Shown: positions 36,506 through 49,157 of the stretch, piece by piece
How positions within the stretch are numbered: the stretch's first letter is position 1
How the letters are laid out: every line of letters begins with the position of its first letter
From: Pseudomonas quercus
Lineage (GTDB): Bacteria; Pseudomonadota; Gammaproteobacteria; Pseudomonadales; Pseudomonadaceae
Reading direction: 5' to 3'
Assembly (NCBI RefSeq): GCF_012033695.1
Contig: NZ_JAAVJI010000001.1
Coordinates: forward strand, 124,001-188,000
Length of the DNA: 64,000 bases
The notes under the pieces: generated by a model
What the model was told of the DNA's origin: nothing
Seen by the model: only the letters and a program-made list of their open reading frames with translations
The model's database searches: none
Translations under genes and position numbers: made by a program

Positions 36506-36760
36506 CACCTGCCGATGGATAACAACCGCGCTGAGAACGTCATCCGCCCGTTCGTGATCGTACGCAAGAACTGGATGTTCAGCGATATGCCTCAGGGTGT
36601 TACAGCCAGTGCGCAGATCTACAGCCTGATCGAAATAGCCAAGGCGAACGTCCGTGAACTCTATGCTTGGTTGCGGTATATGCTGGAGCGGCTGATGGCA
36701 GTGCAAGTTGTTGAGGATTGCGAAGCGCTGCTGCCATGGAGTTGTCCGGCTACTAGCTAA
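36506..36760 (+). pseudogene. tnpC: IS66-family transposase TnpC, 3' fragment
   Basis: Encodes the C-terminal end of IS66 TnpC: LPMDNNRAENVIRPFVIVRK, FSDMPQGVTASAQIYSLIEI and AWLRYMLERL..VEDCEALLPW. It is in the same orientation as the 5' fragment, about 2.1 kb away, with the hcp cassette between in the opposite orientation. About 110 residues of the transposase are missing at the junction. The probable right end of the element (ending GGAGCACTTA) abuts the right direct repeat at 36811. Confidence 0.85.
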
Positions 36761-36810
36761 TGGGAGGGCGCTGTAGATCGTGGAGCAAAACGCGGTTTAT
36801 GGAGCACTTA

Positions 36811-38141
<1,331 letters not shown>

Positions 38142-38225
38142 TCATTATTATGTAGGCTTGTATTTTTTGTGGGTGCCGTTGCAGCGCACAGGCCAAATCG
38201 GCTAAATAATCGGTACTTTTGCGTA

Positions 38226-39149
38226 ATGCGTTCGATAATCGAACTGTCGAGGTCACCTGTGCGCAACCCTTCGCCTGAACCCGTTCCCACCTTCAAGCTA
38301 TATGGCGCGGGGCTGGACTGGCCTGTCGCTGACCTGTTGCACTGCGAAACCATTTCGGCGCGCAGCCAGCTGTTCCAGTGGGAGATTCGCCCGCACCGTC
38401 ACGCTGACCTGTATCAACTGCTGTACGTACACCGCGGCCGTGCCGAAATCGAAGTGGAGGGGCATCGTGAAACCGTACGCGAGGCCACCTTGCAGTTCCT
38501 ACCACCCTTGGCCGTGCATGGCTTTCGTTTCAGCGAAAACGTGGAAGGTTATGTGGTAACGCTAGCAGCGCCGTGGATCGAACAGCTGCGTACCCAGGCC
38601 GGCATGGGGCAGGATCTGTTTCAGCAGCCTGTGCGGCTGCCTGCTGGGGCTGAGCGTGGTTACCTCCATAGCCTGTTCAAGGCTTTGCAGCATGAATACC
38701 AGGGGCCGCAACCGGGACGCGAGCTGATGCTCCATGCCCTGGCCAATGTGGCACTGGTGTGGCTGGGGCGGCGCATTCAGCAGCATCGGGCCGAAGGCCA
38801 ACGGCCTGATCGCGGGCGTGACGTGCTGGGGCGTTTCCAGCAACAGGTGGAGGCCCATTTCCGGGAACAGCCCAGTGTGGAAACCCTGGCCCATCGCGTG
38901 GGGGTATCGGTGCCTCAGCTCAACAGCCTGTGCCGGCGCCTGGCGCGGCAATCGCCGCTGCAGGTCATCCACCAGCGGTTACTGCTGGAAGCCAAGCGCG
39001 ACCTGACCTATACCAGCATGACCATCAACCAGATTGCCGACACGCTGGGGTTTGCAGACCCGGCCTACTTTGCCCGGTTCTTCCGGCGGCTCACTGGGCT
39101 TTCACCCCGGGTGTTTCGGGATAACCTGGCCCGCAGTAGCACACCCTGA
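38226..39149 (+). CDS. pobR: AraC-family regulator, likely activator of pobA
   Basis: A 307-residue protein. The N-terminal part (about residues 20-150) is a cupin-type effector domain with IRPHRHADLYQLLYVHRG, and the C-terminal part (about 200-300) is an AraC/XylS double HTH ending IADTLGFADPAYFARFFRRL. AraC-type regulators of 4-hydroxybenzoate hydroxylase are known in pseudomonads, and the divergent position next to pobA supports that role. The start ATG at 38226 is chosen because earlier frames lack a ribosome site; a GTG about 35 bp later is possible. The 3' end overlaps the convergent LysR gene by 48 bp. Confidence 0.85.
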   Translation: MRSIIELSRSPVRNPSPEPVPTFKLYGAGLDWPVADLLHCETISARSQLFQWEIRPHRHADLYQLLYVHRGRAEIEVEGHRETVREATLQFLPPLAVHGFRFSENVEGYVVTLAAPWIEQLRTQAGMGQDLFQQPVRLPAGAERGYLHSLFKALQHEYQGPQPGRELMLHALANVALVWLGRRIQQHRAEGQRPDRGRDVLGRFQQQVEAHFREQPSVETLAHRVGVSVPQLNSLCRRLARQSPLQVIHQRLLLEAKRDLTYTSMTINQIADTLGFADPAYFARFFRRLTGLSPRVFRDNLARSSTP

Positions 39150-40034
39150 GCCTGCCCGCTCCAGTATCCACTGCACAAAGCATTTCACCTTGGGCACCTG
39201 CGCCGCGTGCTCGGAATAGGCGATGAAGTGTGAACCGGCGCTGGGCATGGCCGCGGGTACAGGCGCCACCAACTTGCCGCTGGCCAGTTCTTCCTCCACC
39301 AGGTAACGGGGAATCAAGGCCATGCCGCAGCCGGCCACGGCGGCATGAATGCACATGTAGAACGTGTCGAAACGTGGCCCGTGGTAGCTATTGGGGGAGT
39401 GCAGCTGTTGGGCCAGAAACCATTCGTGCCAAGCCTCAGGGCGTGACGTGCATTGCAGCAGCACCACGCCGGTCAGGTCCGCCGGTTGCGTCATGGGGTG
39501 CTCAGCCAACCATTCGGGCGCGCACACTGGCACCACTTCTTCGTCGAACAGCGCCAGGCAGGTGGCGCCCGGCCAGGTCCCCTGCCCGAAGAAGAACGCG
39601 ATGTCGGCCCGTGACTGGGACAGGTCGAAAGGCTCCAGGGCGTTGCTGATTTCCAGGTGAATCTGCGGGTACTGCTTGCCGAACCCTTTGAGGGCGGGAA
39701 TCAGCCAGCGCGCCCCGAACGTAGGTTGGGTAGCGACCCTGAGCACCTCGGTTTCGGCGCCATAGGACAGGATGTACCGGCTGGACATGTCGATCTGGGT
39801 CAGGATCTTGTTCACCTCGGCCAGGTACAGGGCACCGGCCGGGGTGAGCTGCAAGCGCCGGCGTACACGCTGGAACAGGGGGTGGCGCAGCAGGTCCTCC
39901 AACTGCGCTACCTGTTTGCTGACGGCACTTTGGGTGAGGTGCAGTTCCTGGGCCGCGCGGGTGAAACTCAGGTGCCGGGCTGCCGCTTCAAAGCATTGCA
40001 GGGCGGTCATCGAGGGCATCAGGCGGCGTGACAT
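39102..40034 (-). CDS. LysR-family regulator, GcvA-like
   Basis: A 310-residue regulator with the N-terminal winged HTH (MTALQCFEAAARHLSFTRAA, LHLTQSAVSKQVAQLEDLL) and an effector-binding domain of the GcvA/AmpR branch. The ATG at 40034 is the natural start. No obvious target is divergent: the adjacent plus-strand gene is a lipoprotein, 197 bp away. The effector is unknown. Confidence 0.85.
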   Translation of the reverse strand: MSRRLMPSMTALQCFEAAARHLSFTRAAQELHLTQSAVSKQVAQLEDLLRHPLFQRVRRRLQLTPAGALYLAEVNKILTQIDMSSRYILSYGAETEVLRVATQPTFGARWLIPALKGFGKQYPQIHLEISNALEPFDLSQSRADIAFFFGQGTWPGATCLALFDEEVVPVCAPEWLAEHPMTQPADLTGVVLLQCTSRPEAWHEWFLAQQLHSPNSYHGPRFDTFYMCIHAAVAGCGMALIPRYLVEEELASGKLVAPVPAAMPSAGSHFIAYSEHAAQVPKVKCFVQWILERAGSGCATAGQVIPKHPG

Positions 40035-40231
40035 CAGGGCATCCTTTGGGGCAGGTCGGTGCTCAAAGCCTGCGCAATATACGGCACAGGCGTGGGCACT
40101 GTCCTCTGCCCAGGGTGTTGCCCACCGGCCGGGCGTAGTAAAATTCACGCCCTCGTACACTGATTTCACGGGCCGGGCTGGCGTTGTAGTGCACAATGCC
40201 CACCCGGCCGATGCCCAAGCAGGATATGCAC

Positions 40232-41041
40232 ATGTTCAATTCCATCGCTGCCGCCTTTTCACGCAAAGGGGCGCTGCTGGCCCTTGCCGTGGCCAGCGCT
40301 GCAGGGTGTTCTTCGCAAAAGCCGGCGATCTACGAACACGAACACTTCAACGATTCGGGTACGTTTTCCCGCAGCTACCCGGTCAGTGATACAGCGTCCT
40401 GTGAAGCCGCGCGGCGGGCACTGCTCAGCCAGGGCTACATCATTACCAGCAGCGACCCCAAGCTGGTCAGTGGCCATAAAAGCTTTCAGCAGAATGGCGA
40501 CACTCACCTGGAAATCTCCTTCAACGTAGTGTGCGCTGCCGACAATGACAGCGGCCGCAGCTCCACCATGTTCGCCAACGCATTGCAGGACCGCTACGCC
40601 CTCAAGAAAACCAACAACTCGGCCAGCCTGGGCGTGGGGGTATTGGGTTCGGTCTCCATGCCCATTGGCTCTACGGACGACTCCATGGTGAAGGTGGCCA
40701 GCGAGACAGTGTCGGCGACGCAGTTCTACGAGCGTTATTTCGGGCTGGTGGAAAGTTTCCTGCCCAAAGCAGCCCACGGTGGAGCCCATCACGTGGCCCA
40801 GCCCAAGGAGGCACCCAAGGCGGTGCTGGGCGTGCCTGAGTCGGCAGCAACGCCTACCCAGGCCCCTGGGGCGCAAGCGCCTGCACCCGCAACGCCTGCC
40901 GAGCCGGCCATCACCCCGGAGCCCTTGGCACCTGTCCCTGCTGAAGGGGCCGAACCTCTGGCCCCTCCGCCTGAGCAGGCACCGATCAAGGCGGATACCC
41001 CTGCCAGTGTAGAGCCCCCCGCACCCGCTACCGATCAGTAG
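40232..41041 (+). CDS. DUF2242 lipoprotein
   Basis: A 269-residue envelope lipoprotein. The signal peptide ends in a lipobox (ASAAGC) with the lipidated cysteine near residue 23, then comes the conserved DUF2242 part (YEHEHFNDSGTFSRSYPVSD; CEAARRALLSQGYIITSSDP), and finally a long proline/alanine-rich tail from about residue 195 that may cross the periplasm or bind the wall. The ATG at 40232 follows AGGAT by 6 bases. Function is unknown. Its end overlaps the convergent AraC gene by 7 bases. Confidence 0.85.
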   Translation: MFNSIAAAFSRKGALLALAVASAAGCSSQKPAIYEHEHFNDSGTFSRSYPVSDTASCEAARRALLSQGYIITSSDPKLVSGHKSFQQNGDTHLEISFNVVCAADNDSGRSSTMFANALQDRYALKKTNNSASLGVGVLGSVSMPIGSTDDSMVKVASETVSATQFYERYFGLVESFLPKAAHGGAHHVAQPKEAPKAVLGVPESAATPTQAPGAQAPAPATPAEPAITPEPLAPVPAEGAEPLAPPPEQAPIKADTPASVEPPAPATDQ

Positions 41042-42093
41042 CTTTCTCGCCGTGCCTGCCGGTGCTCACGCCGGTACGCGCCCGGCGGCTGGCCAGCCCA
41101 ACGTTTGAAAGCACGCTGGAAGGCCTCCGCAGAGGTAAACCCCAGCAGCCATGTGATTTCACCCAGGCTCAGGTCCGTATCGCGGATATAGGCCAGGGCC
41201 AGGTCCCGCCGGGTCTGGTTAAGAATGTCGCGAAACCCGGTACCTTCTTCGGCCAGCTTGCGCCGCAGGGTCCAGGGCGGCATCTTCAACCGAGCCGCCA
41301 CCTGGTCCAGATCGGGCTCCCGGCGGCCTTCCAGCAAGGGGCCCAGCAGTGCGGCAATACGCTCGCTCAGGGTGCGGGTACGGGTTTGTCGGGCCAGCGC
41401 CTCTTCACACAGCCCCAGCAGCAACCGCCAGGTGCCAGGGCAGTGGTCAGGGTTGCGCAGGGCCAGCACCGGCTGGCTCAGGCGCAGGCGATTGTGACCC
41501 GCCTCGAACGCCACCGGGGTGAGGCTCAAGCCTTCGTAAGCGGTGGCATAGGCAGGCGCAGGGAATTCGATCTGTACCTGTTCGGCCTGGAGCGGTTGCC
41601 GGGCCACAACAGACAGCTGTTGTAGCCACCCGCTGAGCAATGCCTCCACCACGAAACGGTTGAAACCGTTGTAAGGGCTGATGGAGTAGAAGCTGAGCCA
41701 GGCGCCTTGGGCGTCTTCGTCGAAGCGGGACTGGCCCCGGTAATTGTTTCCATATAACGGTTCAAACCGGACCAGCGTACGGGCCGCTTCCCGTACGTTG
41801 GGGGCCTGGGCGGCCGTCACGCCCGCCAATCCTGACTGCCCCAGGGTTGCCGCACGGCCCATGGCCAGCCCCAGAGCAGGGTTGCCGGTCAGTTGAATCG
41901 CGGCGTGGCCCAGGCGCATGTAGCGCGCGATGGAGAGGGTGGCCCCAGGCTGGGCCAGCCGCGCACTGTCCAGGCCGAATTGCTCCAGCAGAGGGGTAGG
42001 GTTGACCCCCTGTTCGTGAAGCGCGGTGGCCAGCCCCTGCAACAGGCCCACCGACACCTCGCCCAGGCGCAAGTGACCGGCCTTTACAGCCAC
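41035..42093 (-). CDS. AraC-family regulator with arabinose-binding-like N-terminal domain
   Basis: A 352-residue regulator of the OruR/ArgR-like group: a long N-terminal domain (VSVGLLQGLATALHEQGVNP; MRLGHAAIQLTGNPALGLAM) and a C-terminal AraC HTH pair (VAARLKMPPWTLRRKLAEEG; ITWLLGFTSAEAFQRAFKRW). Its start overlaps the 3' end of the upstream nitrilase-fold gene by 10 bases, so both are probably in one transcript. It may control the neighbouring plus-strand flavin oxidoreductase genes, which is inference. Confidence 0.85.
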   Translation of the reverse strand: MAVKAGHLRLGEVSVGLLQGLATALHEQGVNPTPLLEQFGLDSARLAQPGATLSIARYMRLGHAAIQLTGNPALGLAMGRAATLGQSGLAGVTAAQAPNVREAARTLVRFEPLYGNNYRGQSRFDEDAQGAWLSFYSISPYNGFNRFVVEALLSGWLQQLSVVARQPLQAEQVQIEFPAPAYATAYEGLSLTPVAFEAGHNRLRLSQPVLALRNPDHCPGTWRLLLGLCEEALARQTRTRTLSERIAALLGPLLEGRREPDLDQVAARLKMPPWTLRRKLAEEGTGFRDILNQTRRDLALAYIRDTDLSLGEITWLLGFTSAEAFQRAFKRWAGQPPGAYRREHRQARRESY

Positions 42094-43121
42094 AGGTTGA
42101 TGATCCCTGCGGTGCCGGGGTCTGCTCGCGGCGTGCCCCGCTGGCCCGCCTGCCAGCTATAGCCCTGGCCCACACCTCGGTGGCTCCAGAACCGACCGTG
42201 CAGGTATACCACCAAGCCTGCAGGTGCAGCGCCGGTCAGCGCTGGCGCTTCTGGCGGGGCAGGTTCGTCCACATCGCTGGACACAAAGCCCGGTACGGCC
42301 AGCATGCGTACGCCCTGGGCTTTCACCTGGGCGTGCACTTGAGCCATGCGGGCATCATCTCCGAGGGCGACCGCCAGAGGCCCGGCAGGGGTTTGAAGTA
42401 CCTGGAGCGCCGGCCCGGTGCCTGCGGCCAGGAACCGGTGGAACTGAACGCGATGCTGACGTAAAGGCGCGGCCATTGGCAGGCCATCGGGGCCGAAGGT
42501 CACGGTCACGTTATATAAAGGCCCTTTGCCCAGGGTCAGGCGGCCCGCCTGCAGGCCAGGCTCGGGGAGCACAATGGAACCGGCGACCAGGGTGACCCCG
42601 AATTGCCGTGCCAGCCCACCGAACACACGTTGGTAGTCGTCGGCCATGCGTGCCGCCTTCATGCGTAACTGGGCTTCGCTCAGGCGACGCTCGCCCTGGC
42701 CTTCGACCAAGGCACCGAGAAACGCCAGGGGGTTGCTGAGGGTCAACCAGCCACTGGCCTCGCTCAATTGTTCGGCACGGTACACCTCATCCTTTTCGCC
42801 GCTAAGCCACAGCCAGGTGCCGATGTGCTCCGGCAACACCACGATGGTCCGTGGCCCCAGCAGGCCTTTGGTACGCGCCTGGCGCAGGTAGGCTTCGAAC
42901 TTCATTTGCAGGCGGCGGGCGTCCTGGTAGTCCGCAGGGGTCATGCGCGGCTGCAGGCCCAGCAGGTTGCCCGCCGCGCCTGGGCGGCCCTGTTCAAGCA
43001 GGGGCTCGATGCGCAGGTCGGACAAGTAATGGGCCACCGGCCGCTGGGTAGTCCACCAGGCGTAGGTTGCCAATGCAAACAGGGTGAAAACGGCGCACAG
43101 CAGTACAACGATTTTGCGCAT
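42084..43121 (-). CDS. Nitrilase-superfamily-like protein with degenerate active site
   Basis: A 345-residue protein with an N-terminal membrane anchor or signal (IVVLLCAVFTLFALATYAWW) and a carbon-nitrogen-hydrolase-like fold suggested by RTIVVLPEHIGTWLWL, ARQFGVTLVAGSIVLPEP and GPLAVALGDDARM. In active members a lysine and a cysteine follow the glutamate; here the region around RQHRVQF lacks a clear Lys and GPLAVALGDDA has no Cys. It may be a non-catalytic binding protein outside the cytoplasmic membrane. It is co-transcribed with the AraC regulator. Confidence 0.7.
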   Translation of the reverse strand: MRKIVVLLCAVFTLFALATYAWWTTQRPVAHYLSDLRIEPLLEQGRPGAAGNLLGLQPRMTPADYQDARRLQMKFEAYLRQARTKGLLGPRTIVVLPEHIGTWLWLSGEKDEVYRAEQLSEASGWLTLSNPLAFLGALVEGQGERRLSEAQLRMKAARMADDYQRVFGGLARQFGVTLVAGSIVLPEPGLQAGRLTLGKGPLYNVTVTFGPDGLPMAAPLRQHRVQFHRFLAAGTGPALQVLQTPAGPLAVALGDDARMAQVHAQVKAQGVRMLAVPGFVSSDVDEPAPPEAPALTGAAPAGLVVYLHGRFWSHRGVGQGYSWQAGQRGTPRADPGTAGIINLWL

Positions 43122-43151
43122 GGGGGGCAGGCACAGGGAATGAGGCCCTAG

Positions 43152-46250
<3,099 letters not shown>

Positions 46251-46267
<17 letters not shown>

Positions 46268-46305
46268 ATTACATATTGAGATATGCCGTCTTCTGGCGCT
46301 ATAGT
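46251..46305 (+). promoter_or_regulatory. Promoter and phased repeats upstream of dgoK
   Basis: ACATATTGGG at 46251-46260 and ACATATTGAG at 46271-46280 are repeated exactly 20 bp apart, two helical turns. A sigma-70-like promoter TTGAGA (46276-46281), 18 bp, TATAGT (46300-46305) overlaps the second repeat. This fits a repressor or regulator site for the galactonate genes. Confidence 0.6.
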
Positions 46306-46347
46306 CGTCGCCTCTACTACTCACACCAATAACAAACAGGTGAGGCG

Positions 46348-47268
46348 ATGCAGGCACGTTTGATCGGGCTGGACTGGGGAACATCCACCCTGCGGGCATA
46401 CCGTATCGGGGATAACGGCGAAGTGCTTGAGGCCCGCGAGTTGCCGTTGGGCATCATGCAGGTGGCCGATCAGCGGTTCGAGCAGGCACTGGATACAGCC
46501 TGTGGCGACTGGCGCACCGCCCAGCCAGACGTGCCACTGATCGCTTGCGGCATGGTGGGTAGTGCCCAGGGGTGGCGTGAAGCCCCTTACTGCCCGGCAC
46601 CGGCCACGCAGCAGGACATCGCTCGCCATCTGGTGACGGTGCCACTGGCCAACGGCAACCGCCTGCAGATCATCCCCGGTGTGCTACAGAACGGTCGCCT
46701 GCCCAACGTGATGCGCGGCGAGGAAACCCAAGTGGTCGGTGTGCTGGATACCCTGGCGCCAGTGCAACCCGTGCTGATCGGGCTGCCAGGCACCCACAGC
46801 AAGTGGGTAAGGGTGGAAGAGGGGTGTATTCGCCACTTCGACACCTTCATGACCGGTGAGCTGTACGCCGCCGCCTGCGCCCATACGATTTTGGGGCGCA
46901 CCCAACAGCCGTCTGACCAGTTTCAAGCCGCTGCCTTTGACCGGGGCCTGGACGTTGCCCTTTCCAGCGAGGGCGCGCTCGGCCCCTTGGCCACGGTATT
47001 CAGCACGCGAACGCTGGGCCTGACCGGTGCACTGCGCGCCGATGAACAACCCGACTACCTCTCTGGCCTGATGATCGGCCATGAAGTCGCCGCGCTCAGG
47101 GCCATTCGTGCACCTTCCAGCATTGTACTGGTAGGCAATGGTGCGCTGTGCCAGCGCTACCAGCGCGCCCTCGAACGGGCTGGCGTGAGCCGCATACAGA
47201 CCGCCCACCAAGCCACCGAGCGGGGCCTATGGTTATTGGCCCTGGCCGCTGGCCTGGTTCACCCCTGA
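46348..47268 (+). CDS. dgoK: 2-dehydro-3-deoxygalactonokinase
   Basis: A 306-residue sugar-acid kinase that phosphorylates 2-keto-3-deoxygalactonate. The N-terminal phosphate loop GLDWGTSTLRAYRI, the middle GLPGTHSKWVRVE and ATVFSTRTLGL fit DgoK. The ATG follows AGGTGAGG. It opens the D-galactonate operon, with dgoA 17 bp downstream. Confidence 0.93.
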   Translation: MQARLIGLDWGTSTLRAYRIGDNGEVLEARELPLGIMQVADQRFEQALDTACGDWRTAQPDVPLIACGMVGSAQGWREAPYCPAPATQQDIARHLVTVPLANGNRLQIIPGVLQNGRLPNVMRGEETQVVGVLDTLAPVQPVLIGLPGTHSKWVRVEEGCIRHFDTFMTGELYAAACAHTILGRTQQPSDQFQAAAFDRGLDVALSSEGALGPLATVFSTRTLGLTGALRADEQPDYLSGLMIGHEVAALRAIRAPSSIVLVGNGALCQRYQRALERAGVSRIQTAHQATERGLWLLALAAGLVHP

Positions 47269-47285
47269 TTCCCAAGGAGCTTTTC

Positions 47286-47909
47286 ATGTTGCTCAACGAT
47301 GCCATGGCCATCAATGGCCTGATCGCGATCCTGCGCGGGGTCACCCCTCATGAAGTACTGGAGGTTGGCCAGCAGTTGTACGCTGCGGGGTTTCGCATTA
47401 TCGAAGTGCCGCTCAACTCCCCGGACCCACTGCGCAGCATTCGCACCCTGCGTGATGGCCTGCCCGCCGACTGCCTGATCGGTGCCGGCACGGTGCTCAG
47501 CGAACGTGCGGTGCTGGAGGTCCAGGACGCCGGCGGCGAACTGATCGTGATGCCCCACAGTGATCCCAAGGTGCTGCGTGCTGCCAAGGCAGCCGGCCTG
47601 CAGTTGGCTCCAGGCGTGGTCACACCAACTGAAGCCTTTGCCGCGCTCGACGAGGGTGCTGACGCCTTGAAACTGTTCCCCGCCGAAGCGCTCACGCCCG
47701 CCGTGGTCCGTGCCTTGCTCGCAGTATTGCCCAAGGGCACGCCCCTGGTGCCAGTAGGCGGTATCACCCCTACCAATATGGGGCCCTTCCTGGAGGCGGG
47801 CGTTGCCGGTTTCGGCCTGGGCTCGGGTTTGTTCAAGCCCGGGCTTACCGCCGCGCAGGTGCGTGAGCGCGCCGATGCCTATGCCTTGGGCTGGCAGCAG
47901 GCCCGTTGA
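47286..47909 (+). CDS. dgoA: 2-dehydro-3-deoxy-6-phosphogalactonate aldolase
   Basis: A 207-residue class I aldolase that splits KDPGal to pyruvate and glyceraldehyde-3-phosphate. Visible are NGLIAILRGVTPHE (catalytic Glu context), LIGAGTVLSE and DALKLFPAEAL with the Schiff-base lysine. The ATG at 47286 follows AAGGAG. It lies between dgoK and dgoD. Confidence 0.93.
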   Translation: MLLNDAMAINGLIAILRGVTPHEVLEVGQQLYAAGFRIIEVPLNSPDPLRSIRTLRDGLPADCLIGAGTVLSERAVLEVQDAGGELIVMPHSDPKVLRAAKAAGLQLAPGVVTPTEAFAALDEGADALKLFPAEALTPAVVRALLAVLPKGTPLVPVGGITPTNMGPFLEAGVAGFGLGSGLFKPGLTAAQVRERADAYALGWQQAR

Positions 47910-47940
47910 ATACCTCTTCCATCGATAAAAGAGACAAGCG

Positions 47941-49089
47941 ATGAAAATTACCCGACTGAGCACCTTCATTGTTCCTCCACGCTGGTGCTTCCTGAAGATC
48001 GAAACCGACGAAGGCATCTGCGGCTGGGGCGAACCGGTGGTTGAGGGCCGCGCCCATACAGTGGCCGCAGCCGTGGACGAACTGAGCGACTACCTGATCG
48101 GCAAGGACCCACGCAATATCGAAGACCACTGGCAAGTGCTGTATCGGGGCGGTTTCTACCGGGGTGGGGCGATCCACATGAGCGCCCTGGCCGGTATCGA
48201 CCAGGCGCTGTGGGACATCAAAGGCAAGGCCTTGGGCGTGTCCGTGAGTGACCTGTTGGGTGGCCAGGTACGCGAGCGTATTCGTGTGTATTCGTGGATT
48301 GGTGGGGACCGCCCCTCCGAAACCGCCAAGGCGGCGAAAGAGGCCGTGGACCGTGGCTTTACCGCCGTGAAAATGAACGGCACCGAAGAAATGCAATTCG
48401 TGGACAGTTTCGACAAGGTGGACCGCTGCCTGGCCAGCGTGGCCGCTGTGCGTGACGCCGTAGGGCCAAACGTAGGCATTGGTGTGGATTTCCATGGCCG
48501 GGTGCACAAACCCATGGCCAAGGTGCTGATGAAAGAGCTGGACCCGTTCAAGCTCATGTTCATCGAAGAGCCCGTGCTGAGTGAAAACTATGAAGCGCTC
48601 AAGGAACTGGCGCCGCTCACCAGTACCCCCATTGCCCTGGGTGAGCGGCTGTTCTCACGTTGGGACTTCAAGCGGGTGCTCAGCGAGGGCTATGTGGACA
48701 TCATTCAGCCCGATGCCTCCCATGCCGGTGGCATCACCGAAACCCGCAAGATCGCGGCCATGGCCGAAGCCTATGACGTGGCGCTGGCCCTGCATTGCCC
48801 GTTGGGGCCCATCGCGCTGGCCGCTTGCCTGCAGCTGGACGCCGCCTGCTACAACGCCTTCATCCAGGAGCAAAGCCTGGGTATCCATTACAACGAAAGC
48901 AATGACCTGCTGGACTACATTCGCCAGCCAGAGGTGTTCGACTACAACGACGGGTTTGTGACCATCCCCAAAGGCCCTGGCCTGGGCATCGAGATCAACG
49001 AGGAGTACGTGCGCGAGCGCGCTGCCATTGGCCATCGCTGGCGCAACCCCATCTGGCGCCATGCCGATGGCAGCTTTGCCGAATGGTAA
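47941..49089 (+). CDS. dgoD: D-galactonate dehydratase
   Basis: A 382-residue enolase-superfamily dehydratase that converts D-galactonate to 2-keto-3-deoxygalactonate. The metal ligands are in GVDFHGR (Asp), FIEEPV (Glu) and ALGERL (Glu), with HCPLGPIAL giving the catalytic His. The N-terminus [20 protein letters not shown] is typical of DgoD. The start lies 31 bp after dgoA. Confidence 0.95.
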   Translation: MKITRLSTFIVPPRWCFLKIETDEGICGWGEPVVEGRAHTVAAAVDELSDYLIGKDPRNIEDHWQVLYRGGFYRGGAIHMSALAGIDQALWDIKGKALGVSVSDLLGGQVRERIRVYSWIGGDRPSETAKAAKEAVDRGFTAVKMNGTEEMQFVDSFDKVDRCLASVAAVRDAVGPNVGIGVDFHGRVHKPMAKVLMKELDPFKLMFIEEPVLSENYEALKELAPLTSTPIALGERLFSRWDFKRVLSEGYVDIIQPDASHAGGITETRKIAAMAEAYDVALALHCPLGPIALAACLQLDAACYNAFIQEQSLGIHYNESNDLLDYIRQPEVFDYNDGFVTIPKGPGLGIEINEEYVRERAAIGHRWRNPIWRHADGSFAEW

Positions 49090-49096
49090 CCGGCCA

Positions 49097-49116
49097 GCTG
49101 GCCTTGTAAGGCCAGC
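49097..49116 (+). other. Intercistronic hairpin between dgoD and the transporter
   Basis: GCTGGCCTT and AAGGCCAGC are perfectly complementary with only GT between. No T-run follows, so it is more likely an mRNA-stabilising or attenuating hairpin within the operon than a full terminator. Confidence 0.5.
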
Positions 49117-49157
49117 GTCACACTCGCCGATTGGGACATAATCACAAGAGACCCAAC

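Noticed and set aside
38196..38213. Two AATCGG repeats 12 bp apart between pobA and its regulator as the PobR site
   Set aside because: Too short and common to be called a site without comparison to other pobA promoters.
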